Shown: positions 1 to 8,164 of the stretch, piece after piece
Position numbering within the stretch: position 1 is the first letter of the stretch
Layout: each line of letters begins with the position of its first letter
NCBI RefSeq assembly: GCF_000687935.1
Contig: NZ_JHZZ01000001.1
Coordinates: 1,302,001-1,366,000, forward strand
DNA from: Polaribacter sp. Hel_I_88
Lineage (GTDB): Bacteria > Bacteroidota > Bacteroidia > Flavobacteriales > Flavobacteriaceae
DNA length: 64,000 nucleotides
Direction: 5' to 3'
The notes under the pieces: generated by a model
Told to the model about the DNA's origin: nothing
The model's database searches: none
The model's input: only the letters and a program-made list of their open reading frames with translations
Translations under genes and position numbers: made by a program

Positions 1-664
1 CAACTAATGGTTGTTTTTTTGCTAACTCTCCAAATAATGCGTAACTGTCTACTAAACCAACGTTATACTTTTCTGCTAAAACTCTAATTTGTGCGCTATG
101 TTTTGCCAATTTTGTTTCTTTAGAAGCAGTATCTTCTCTTAAATCTGGAGTTGGCGTTAATAAAATTACTTTTGTTCCATATTGTAGTGCTTCTACAATC
201 ATTTGTTCCCAGGCAATTTTTGCACGCTCCAAACCAATTCCTCTATCGTTTAAAGCATAATCTATGAAAAGCACATCTGGTTTATAACTTAAAACCTCTT
301 CTTTAAATCTTTTTGCACCTTGTTCAGATTGTTCTCCTCCAATAGAAGTTGTAATGGTGTTTACAACAGAATATGGGTAATAATCATTTACCTTTTTTAA
401 GGTTCTAAAAGGGTAAGCTTGTAAACGATCTACTACGCCTCTTGTAGTGTAGCCTGTTGGTACAGAATGCCCATGAAAAACCAAGTTTACAAATGAATTA
501 TTTGGCCATTTTTTATTCAACTTAACTTTTATTGAATCTAAATATGTGGCTGTTATTTCATTTTTAGAAATAGTTTTTAATTTTTGCTGTGCACATGAAA
601 AATTTATGCTTAATAAAAAACAGGCTGCTATAATTAAATTTCTATTTTTAAAATGAAATACCAT
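1..664 (-). CDS. SGNH/GDSL hydrolase lipoprotein, partial (3' end outside window)
   Basis: Reading begins at the ATG whose complement is at 662-664 and stays open to the window edge, giving about 221 residues. The N-terminus is a lipoprotein signal ending in FSCAQQ. The rest matches the SGNH domain of the protein at 19478-20794 nearly line by line: the FHGHSVP block with the likely nucleophilic Ser, the TSIGGE block, and VLFIDYALNDR. The final catalytic Asp-His block lies beyond the edge. The family removes acyl groups (often acetate) from polysaccharides; the substrate is inferred only from the neighbouring carbohydrate genes. Unlike its paralogue it has no N-terminal accessory domain. It is 7 bases downstream of the sugar porter gene in the same orientation, so it is probably cotranscribed with it. 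Confidence 0.85.
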   Translation of the reverse strand, partial: MVFHFKNRNLIIAACFLLSINFSCAQQKLKTISKNEITATYLDSIKVKLNKKWPNNSFVNLVFHGHSVPTGYTTRGVVDRLQAYPFRTLKKVNDYYPYSVVNTITTSIGGEQSEQGAKRFKEEVLSYKPDVLFIDYALNDRGIGLERAKIAWEQMIVEALQYGTKVILLTPTPDLREDTASKETKLAKHSAQIRVLAEKYNVGLVDSYALFGELAKKQPLV

Positions 665-671
665 TCTACAA

Positions 672-2087
672 TTATTTTTCTTTTGTTAATTCTGCTTCAA
701 TTTCCTCTAAACTTTTTCCTTTGGTTTCTGGCAATCTATTTTTGATGAATAAGAAACCTAAAACACAAATAATACTGTATACCCAAAAAGTTCCAGAAGC
801 ACCTAAAGCATCATTTAAAATTGGGAAAGTAAATGTTAAAATAAAAGAAGCTACCCAAAGTGCAAAAGTTGCTATAGACATGGCAACACCCCTAATTTTA
901 TTTGGAAAAATTTCTGATAAAACCACCCAAGTTATTGGTGCTAAAGACATAGAATAAATTGCAATTGCAGTTAAAACCAATACTAAAACTGGCCAACCTG
1001 TATATTGCATATAATATGCGCCACCTAAAATTGCGTAAACCAATCCTAAACCTATAGAACCAAAAAGCATTAATTTTCTTCTACCCCAACTATCTACAGT
1101 TTTCATAGCGATAATCGTAAAAATTAAGTTTACACTTCCTGTAATTACAATATTAAAAAGCATATCTCCAACAGTATAACCTGCTGCAGTAAAAATTTCT
1201 TCTGCATAATTAAATATGATGTTTATACCACACCATTGCTGAAAAACAGCTAATACGATACCAATAATTAAAATCGGTTTTACTTTGGCACTTTTAAAAT
1301 CTGAAAAAGTAATTTTAGATGTTCCACTTTCTTTTAATGTTAAATCAATATTTTTTACTTCTTGTGCCGCATAACTTTCTCCACCTATTTTTGCTAATAC
1401 TTTTTTGGCTGCAGCTGCATCGTTCATTTTCATTAAAAAACGTGGACTTTTTGGCACTAAAAACATCAATCCAAAAAATAAACCTGCAGGAATTAATTCC
1501 GCCCAAAACATCCATCTCCATCCAGATTGTCCATTCCAAGAATCTAACATTGTAGCTTCATCTATAACAGGTTCTGCAATTAAATAATTTGCAATTTGAG
1601 CAACTAAAATACCTATTACTAAGGTTAACTGGTTTATTGCCACAAACTGACCTCTATATTTTGCAGGTGCAATTTCGGCAATATACATTGGCGATAAAGT
1701 AGAAGCTAATCCAATACCCAACCCACCTAATAACCTGTAAAAAATAAATGGTGTAAAATTATCAACATATCCAGTACCAAAAGCCGATAACGTAAAAAGA
1801 ACAGCGGCCAATATTAACGGTATTTTTCTTCCAAATTTATCTGCAACAAAACCAGAAATTATGGCTCCAAAAATACAGCCAATTAAAGCACTACTCATTG
1901 CCCATCCTTGTAAAGTTGGTAAATCACTAATATCAAAATACAATTCGTAAAATGGTTTTGCACCACCAATTACTACCCAATCGTATCCAAAAAGGAAACC
2001 TCCCATGGCAGACGCTAGGGCTAAAAAAAGTAAATACTTAAAATTAAACTTATTATTTTCTATGTTAATTTGGTTGCTAATTTCCAT
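672..2087 (-). CDS. MFS sugar porter (XylE/GLUT-like sugar:H+ symporter)
   Basis: A 471-residue inner-membrane protein with the pattern of 12 transmembrane segments. Sugar-porter signatures are present: GRK and GRR at the cytoplasmic loops after the second and eighth helices, PKSPRFL before the central loop, and PETKGKSLEEIE at the C-terminus. Length fits the family (about 450-500). It would bring a monosaccharide released by the neighbouring hydrolases into the cytoplasm; xylose, galactose or arabinose are all possible and the sequence does not decide. It lies between a sulfatase and an SGNH esterase, 13 bases downstream of the sulfatase stop, which suggests one transcript. Confidence 0.92.
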   Translation of the reverse strand: MEISNQINIENNKFNFKYLLFLALASAMGGFLFGYDWVVIGGAKPFYELYFDISDLPTLQGWAMSSALIGCIFGAIISGFVADKFGRKIPLILAAVLFTLSAFGTGYVDNFTPFIFYRLLGGLGIGLASTLSPMYIAEIAPAKYRGQFVAINQLTLVIGILVAQIANYLIAEPVIDEATMLDSWNGQSGWRWMFWAELIPAGLFFGLMFLVPKSPRFLMKMNDAAAAKKVLAKIGGESYAAQEVKNIDLTLKESGTSKITFSDFKSAKVKPILIIGIVLAVFQQWCGINIIFNYAEEIFTAAGYTVGDMLFNIVITGSVNLIFTIIAMKTVDSWGRRKLMLFGSIGLGLVYAILGGAYYMQYTGWPVLVLVLTAIAIYSMSLAPITWVVLSEIFPNKIRGVAMSIATFALWVASFILTFTFPILNDALGASGTFWVYSIICVLGFLFIKNRLPETKGKSLEEIEAELTKEK

Positions 2088-2100
2088 ATATTTTGAATAA

Positions 2101-3702
2101 TCAATCTTTAGTTAAACTGCTATTATACCAATCTGCATTTGGTTTAAAATCTTTTTTTAAGAAGTTTTTACGTTGATTTTCTAAATCTTGCATCATTTTT
2201 GTTTTTCTTCTATTTTGTAATGCTATAGCTTTTTTTGAATCGTAATCTTTATTTATTGTAGGTACTTTTGCGTTTACACTTTGTAAATAATCATTTAATT
2301 CTGTGCTTAAAGTTTTTGCTTTTTCGGTATTTGTAGCTACTAAATCATTTAATTCTTTTGGGTCTTCAACTAAATTATACAACTCATTACGACCATCTTC
2401 ATAATAATGAATTAACTTAAAATCTCCTTTTCTAATGATGCTTACAGGTTCTCCTCCTTGATTTCCATAATGTGGATAATGCCAAAATAACGATCTACCA
2501 TCCAAAGACTTTCCTTTTAACAAAGGCACTAAACTAACACCGTCTAAAATTTGCTTTTTATCTTTAGCTATTCCTGCTAAATCTAACAAGGTTGGATAAA
2601 AATCTGCTCCAGTTACTGGATAACTGATTGCTTTTGGAGAATTTTTTAACATTGGTGCTTTTATTAAATATGGCTCTCTAATTCCACCTTCCCACTGGTA
2701 TCCTTTTCCACCTCTTAAGGGAAAATTTGTAGTTGAAAAAGCGTCTCCACTTGCTACACCTCCATTATCTGAAGTAAAAATTATTATTGTATTTTCATCT
2801 AAACCTAATTCTTTTAATCTTTTTAAAACCACACCAACAGCATCATCCATAGACTCTACTAAACCTGCATAAATAGGGTTATCTTGTACAGTTCTTATAG
2901 GTAAAATGCGCTCCATTTCGAAACCTTTTTCTGGAATTCCTTGCTTTTCTGCCTTATTTCTGTACTTATTCCATTTCTCTTGCGTTGTTTCTATTGGTCC
3001 ATGAACTGCATAAAAAGATAAAAATGCAAAGAATGGTTCGTCTTTATTTGCTGATATGAAATCGGCTGTTTCTAACGCTAACCTTTTAGTTAAATTTTCC
3101 CCTTTATATTTATAATCTAATTTTGGATTGCTCCAAGGTGCATAATAACCACCTTTAGGGCTACCAACTTCCCAACCACCAATATTAACGTCAAAACCAT
3201 TACTTTCTGGGCCATATGGAACATCTCCTATGTGCCATTTACCCGCAAAAAAAGTTTTATAACCACCTGATTTTAAAGCTTCTGCTACAGTTATATTTTC
3301 TCTAGAAATAATATGTTTATATTCTGGTGGTAATACTTTTGTGTTTTGTCTTTTACCCCAAGCCTCGCCTGTTTCGGCACCAATCCAATCAGTTACTCCA
3401 TGTCTTGCAGTATATTGTCCTGTCATTAAACTTGCTCTTGATGGACTACAAACTTGTGCAGCTGCGTAACCTTGTGTAAACTCAACACCTTCATTTGCAA
3501 TAGCATCTATATTTGGTGTTTCATAATATGTACTACCTGCATAACTTAAATCATGTGCGCCTAAATCATCTGCAACTATAAAAAGTATGTTCGGTTTTAT
3601 AATCTTTTTTTCTACAGTAGTATCTTTACTTTTGCAGCTAAATAAAAAAATAGTTGTTATAAAAGTGCATAATATTTTTATGTATTTATAATTATTTTTC
3701 AT
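2101..3702 (-). CDS. Sulfatase, S1 family (formylglycine-dependent), lipoprotein
   Basis: A 533-residue exported sulfatase. The signal peptide ends in the lipobox FLFSCKS (Cys about 23), so it is probably membrane-anchored. The metal-binding DD of ILFIVADDLG is near residues 45-46. The activation motif CSPSRASLMTG starts at Cys85, the residue converted to formylglycine by the maturation enzyme. Further conserved blocks are GKWHIG and TSDNGG. S1 sulfatases remove sulfate esters from glycans. Its place beside a sugar porter and glycosidases implies a sulfated substrate sugar, typical of algal polysaccharides. The subfamily cannot be assigned by eye. Confidence 0.93.
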   Translation of the reverse strand: MKNNYKYIKILCTFITTIFLFSCKSKDTTVEKKIIKPNILFIVADDLGAHDLSYAGSTYYETPNIDAIANEGVEFTQGYAAAQVCSPSRASLMTGQYTARHGVTDWIGAETGEAWGKRQNTKVLPPEYKHIISRENITVAEALKSGGYKTFFAGKWHIGDVPYGPESNGFDVNIGGWEVGSPKGGYYAPWSNPKLDYKYKGENLTKRLALETADFISANKDEPFFAFLSFYAVHGPIETTQEKWNKYRNKAEKQGIPEKGFEMERILPIRTVQDNPIYAGLVESMDDAVGVVLKRLKELGLDENTIIIFTSDNGGVASGDAFSTTNFPLRGGKGYQWEGGIREPYLIKAPMLKNSPKAISYPVTGADFYPTLLDLAGIAKDKKQILDGVSLVPLLKGKSLDGRSLFWHYPHYGNQGGEPVSIIRKGDFKLIHYYEDGRNELYNLVEDPKELNDLVATNTEKAKTLSTELNDYLQSVNAKVPTINKDYDSKKAIALQNRRKTKMMQDLENQRKNFLKKDFKPNADWYNSSLTKD

Positions 3703-3922
3703 GCTAAAAATTTCTATTTTACTATTATTTTGAAATTGAAATTAAACTTGTTTATTGTTGTTTATTTTATGTTATCGAACAATTATTTGCCCTAATAATA
3801 TAATATATTCAAAAATATGAGAAAACATGGATAAAAAAATGGACTAAAAGACTGTATATATGTTTCTATATATTCTATAAATAATTATTTGATAAATTTC
3901 CAAAATTTAATAGTATTAAATT

Positions 3923-5344
3923 TTAGCGCTTATTCATAAAATCAATTATCGTATTAATAGATTTTGCTTTTATAAGTATTTTATTATTTTTATTAATAAA
4001 AGCTTCTTCTGAATTATTAACTATTGAAGTAACATACATCATTTTTACATTGAAATTTTTCATATCTAGCACCTGATTAATATCACTATTATTGATTATT
4101 ACAGAAGCTATTTATATTTTTTTAGGGTTTAAATTTGTTGAGAACATTAAACTTTGATATTCTTCTTTTAAATCCAAATTCATGTTAGATCTTGATTATT
4201 ATCTCTCATAAAACAAAATTAAATATTCTTAATTTTGTCCTCGAATTAGGTAACCTTTACACCAGTGCCAAGAACTTGCATTTGCCAAGGTCAAATCTGC
4301 ATACATTACTCTTACAACATAAAATGCAGTTGCCATTCCTAAATCTCTTTTTTCACCAACACCAATGTCACTATTTTTCTTTAAAATACAAAATCCGCTC
4401 TGCCAGTAGTCTAGATTTGGATTTTCATGTAGTTCTAGATTTAGTTTTTGTCTTACATAAATTAAACTATCTACAGGCCATTTTGTAAAATAGCTATGCC
4501 CAGTAGTTGTTTTGTTTAAGTTTTTGATTTTTACATTATTATTAAAAAAAATCTATTTAGTTTACTTAAGTTGAATATAACCATCTTAAATCTGCAGCTT
4601 CTGCAACCACAATTTTAGGTAATAAATTATTTTTTCGATATGTTTATTCACTAAAGTAGATACCTCTAAAATATCTTTATTTGTGGTTGGAGTACTTTCT
4701 TGTGTTTTCTTTTCCCATTGTGGTTCGTTTATAGGACTTAAATAACCAAATTTAATTCCTTTAGCTTCAAAATGTTTTAAAAACTGAACCCTAAAAGTAG
4801 CATACTCATCAAATTTATCTACTTATAAATTTATTTTTCCTAATTTTAAACCTGAATTATATCCTTTTCCATTTAATGTCCAATGAATTAGAGCAGATAT
4901 AGAAAATGCTATAAAATTAACACCTTAATAAGATTTGACTTTTTTCAAGTACCACTATTGTCCTTTTTCTTTATTCCAGTCATAGTTTCCATTTACTTCT
5001 ATATAAGATTTTGCTCTACGCCATTCATTTCTAATTTGCGAATCTTTTCCTTGTTCAGTAGTTCCTGCACCAATATAAAAATACCAAAACGAAAGTCCAA
5101 TTTCTTTAGGATTAACATTTTCATCAAATTCTTTTTCTTTATTAAATAAAAATTCTGCTATTTTTTCTTTTTTTACTTTAAGCCAATTTAGCCCAGCAAA
5201 TTGACAGCACCATGCATCCAGACGCTCTAACACCTTCTATTGTTTGAAATTGATTGTTGAAATCTATAATGATGTATATTTTTTGTGCAATTCCATCAGC
5301 ACAGGATAAAAAAAGAATTAAAAACAAGCTTAATATGTAGTCAT
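3923..5344 (-). pseudogene. Degraded GH30 glycosidase (endo-beta-1,6-galactanase-like)
   Basis: No long reading frame survives, but reading the minus strand and switching frames gives a nearly full-length GH30-type enzyme. It runs from a lipoprotein-like signal (LFLILFLSCADG) through FQTIEGV, then IGLSFWYFYIGAGTTEQG and EWRRA (4955-5233). After several stops it continues as FIAFSISA, NGKGYNSG and YLSPINEPQWE (the acid/base Glu region), then YWQSGFCIL and GMATAFYVVRV, ending with AFINKNNKILIKAKS and a stop at 3923-3925. At least one frameshift follows the start codon, with several more frame changes and in-frame stops downstream. The decay looks fairly recent because catalytic-region motifs are still readable. 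Small open frames here on either strand are accidental. Confidence 0.85.
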
Positions 5345-5415
5345 AATTTTATTAGAAATTAATTTCATAATTAAGAAAAATAGTTTTATTTGGGTTGTTA
5401 TTAAATGGACTTTAA

Positions 5416-6843
5416 TTACTTCTTTTTTAAAATAATCTTATAAATTTGATATTTTGATTCTTGATTAATAGAAACCACAACCTGATTATTGGGGTTTAAA
5501 ATTGCTTCAGAGACTTGCTCTACATAAGGTTCTGCTCTATTAGTTTCTGAATAATTAGAAGGTAAAAAGCGCTTTACACTTTTAATAGAACCAACTTCGA
5601 AACCAGTAATATCTATACCTACTTTAGCAAAAGATTCGTTGCCACCTGTAATAAACAAAACCATTGTTTCGCTATCATTTAAGGCTGCTGCAACATGAAA
5701 CTTATTAGATGTTACTTTTAACGATTTTCCCTTATATGAATCCGATAGTTCTCCTATAATTTGCCCTACTGGGTAAACTAAAGAATGATTCCAGTTTGTA
5801 ATCCCTAAACCAGGTATAGAACTATTTATAGGTGGCCAATACGCTGCAGCATTTGCGCCAGATCTTGCATAAATTTGAATGATATCTGGAATTATATTTG
5901 CTGCTTGCATGTATAATGCTCGTCCATTATAATCTCTAGAAGGCATCCATTCAGATAAGTAAATAAAATTTTTATTCGGGTTAAAATTATTAGCACAGTC
6001 TTTTATTTTTTGCTCTAAACTTGCCATATTATGAGTACTACTTTGATAGCCAACATACGTATGAAGCGCAACACCATCTATTTGGTTATAAGCCTTTGTA
6101 AATAAACTTTTCATAGTCGAGAATTCTGCTGGGATTGTATAATCACCATTTACCAATAGTTTAAAAGTTCTATTTGGAAAATTATTATTTATAAATTCCG
6201 CTAAATTCATTGCAATATTTGTGTACTTCTCTAATTTTTGAGGTCTAGTAACTCCTCCTGCGTGTTGTAGCCACCATTCGTTTCCAATTTCAACAATGCC
6301 ATTACCAATGGTAGACTTTGTAATAGCTTTTTCTGCAGTTGCTTTTAAATTTTCTAAAGCCATATTATATTGTACAGAACCAAGTGTTTTATCCATTGCT
6401 TCAGCAGTTGGTATTACGATGCTGTAGTTGTTTATATTATTTTTTAAAGTTTCCACAGATGCTCCTGGAACGCTTGGCGTATTATTCCAATTTGGAGTTG
6501 TATTCGTATCCCAATTATAAAATTCAGACTCCCAGCCTCCTGGATATCTTATTAATTTAGAATTAATGCTATTTAAGGTATTTGTAAATTTAGAAAATGA
6601 CACATCTGTTACCTGTCTCCAATCGTTATTTACTCCAAATATTTCTGGATTTATTTCTACACCGTCATTTGCATCTATTGTCAAGATAATATCAGCTTTA
6701 ACAGTAACTTCATTATTTATGACCTCTTCTTCATCTTCGGAAGGCATATTCGAATAATCAGAACCACACGAAACTAGAAAAACCATTAAAAGACTGATTA
6801 AGAGAGAATTTATTTTTTTATAATTCATTAAGTATGTTTTCAA
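5416..6843 (-). CDS. Clan GH-A-like glycoside hydrolase lipoprotein, family unassigned
   Basis: A 475-residue exported protein with lipobox VFLVSCGSD; an internal ATG at codon 6 is an equally good start. After an acidic linker comes a TIM-barrel-type hydrolase opening with VEINPEIFGVNNDWRQV, as in arabinofuranosidase-like enzymes. Candidate catalytic acids are E189 in VEIGNEWW (acid/base) and E298 in YLSEWMPS (nucleophile), about 109 residues apart as expected for clan A. A C-terminal beta-rich region follows (about 350-475). It resembles GH39/GH51/GH79-type proteins loosely, but I cannot name a family. It is probably surface or periplasmic and acts on the same glycan as its neighbours. Confidence 0.7.
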   Translation of the reverse strand: MKTYLMNYKKINSLLISLLMVFLVSCGSDYSNMPSEDEEEVINNEVTVKADIILTIDANDGVEINPEIFGVNNDWRQVTDVSFSKFTNTLNSINSKLIRYPGGWESEFYNWDTNTTPNWNNTPSVPGASVETLKNNINNYSIVIPTAEAMDKTLGSVQYNMALENLKATAEKAITKSTIGNGIVEIGNEWWLQHAGGVTRPQKLEKYTNIAMNLAEFINNNFPNRTFKLLVNGDYTIPAEFSTMKSLFTKAYNQIDGVALHTYVGYQSSTHNMASLEQKIKDCANNFNPNKNFIYLSEWMPSRDYNGRALYMQAANIIPDIIQIYARSGANAAAYWPPINSSIPGLGITNWNHSLVYPVGQIIGELSDSYKGKSLKVTSNKFHVAAALNDSETMVLFITGGNESFAKVGIDITGFEVGSIKSVKRFLPSNYSETNRAEPYVEQVSEAILNPNNQVVVSINQESKYQIYKIILKKK

Positions 6844-7195
6844 GAAGTTAAAAATGTTTATTACATATATAAAAAACCTAATAAAATTTTGATTTACAAA
6901 ATTAAATCCTACTTTTTATTAAGTTGATAATATGGGTGAAATCTTATTTCAAAGTAAGTAATTAAAAATTATAAATAAATAGACAGAATAATCCATTAAA
7001 TGGATATTATTGTATAAATTTAAAAAGTTAAAACAAAAATTCTTCACCAAAAAAATTAATTATATAAAGGAAAAATGTGATTTATCATCAATTAAAACAT
7101 TAAAAAAAACCTATAAAATTATTATTACATGGATATAAATACTTAAATTATTTTTTATATATTTACAGAATTAGAACTCTAAAATAAATAAATTC
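6844..7195. other. Divergent intergenic region between hydrolase and AraC gene
   Basis: These 352 very AT-rich bases separate the minus-strand hydrolase gene from the plus-strand AraC regulator, so both promoters must lie here. I see no clean TTTG/TAnnTTTG pair and no clear inverted repeat that I would call an AraC site. Confidence 0.5.
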
Positions 7196-8086
7196 ATGAC
7201 TGATAATACAACTTTAAGAGAAGGGTTTTTAGGTCAGAGCATGATTTCTCTACCTAAATCTATAATTAATATTGTAAAAAATAATCAAATAACTAAAGTA
7301 TTTTATGTCTCTGATCTAGGTCATTACCCGAAAGCAAAAAATCATTATAGAAGAAGAAAAAAAGGTTCTAATCAATATATCTTAATTTATTGTACAATAG
7401 GCAAAGGAGAAATTATATTAGACGGTATAAAGCACATAATTGAACCAAATCAATTTTTTATTATTCCCAAAAAAATAGAACATGAGTATAGCGCAGACGA
7501 ATCTGATCCTTGGACAATTTATTGGATTCACTTTAACGGTACAATAGCTGCAGAATTATATAAAAGATATGCCACAACTGATATTAAGAATTATAAGAAC
7601 ATATCTTTTTCTAAAGAAAAAATAGCTTTATTTGGTAAGATATTCAATCTTTTTGATCATAATAATTTAGAAAATCAACTAGAGTACGCAAACCTTCTAA
7701 GTCTTAGTTTTATAAAAAACTTTATATATCATGATTTTGAGTCTGACTTAAGTATAAGCAACAATAATAACATTGTTAATTCTATTCAGAATTTTTTATT
7801 AAAAAATTTAGATAAGAGTTTTACTTTAGATCAAATTGCGTCTAAATTTAACTATTCAAAATCTTATTTACACACAAAATTTAAAACGAGCACTGGCTAC
7901 CCTATAATGGTGTTTTTTAATCTAAAAAAAACGCAAAAAGCTTGTGAATATCTTAACTATACAGACTTGAGTGTAAAAGAAATTAGTTTTAAAATGGGTT
8001 TTGATGATCCTTTATATTTTTCTAGAATATTTAAAAACTTTATGGGGAAATCTCCTAGAAATTACAAAAAAAGCCAACTTAAATAA
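7196..8086 (+). CDS. AraC family transcriptional regulator
   Basis: A 296-residue cytoplasmic regulator. The N-terminal half is a cupin sensor (residues about 45-115: NQYILIYCTIGKGEIILDG, then NQFFIIPKKIEHEY). The C-terminal hundred residues carry two helix-turn-helix units: SFTLDQIASKFNYSKSYLHTKF and VKEISFKMGFDDPLYFSRIF, ending in the usual GKSPRNYKK. The cupin probably binds a sugar or oligosaccharide. As the only regulator in the glycan locus, divergent from the hydrolase at 5416-6843 and convergent with GH115, it is the likely local activator. Regulation of specific genes is inference. Confidence 0.93.
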   Translation: MTDNTTLREGFLGQSMISLPKSIINIVKNNQITKVFYVSDLGHYPKAKNHYRRRKKGSNQYILIYCTIGKGEIILDGIKHIIEPNQFFIIPKKIEHEYSADESDPWTIYWIHFNGTIAAELYKRYATTDIKNYKNISFSKEKIALFGKIFNLFDHNNLENQLEYANLLSLSFIKNFIYHDFESDLSISNNNNIVNSIQNFLLKNLDKSFTLDQIASKFNYSKSYLHTKFKTSTGYPIMVFFNLKKTQKACEYLNYTDLSVKEISFKMGFDDPLYFSRIFKNFMGKSPRNYKKSQLK

Positions 8087-8164
8087 ATTTTCTAATAAAA
8101 TAGTTATATCTGACAGACGTATGGACTAAATTACCATAAAAAAAGTCTAACAAACTAATTATCT

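Noticed and set aside
4192..4488. 98-codon open frame on the plus strand
   Set aside because: It is antisense to the GH30 pseudogene, whose minus-strand motifs explain the sequence.
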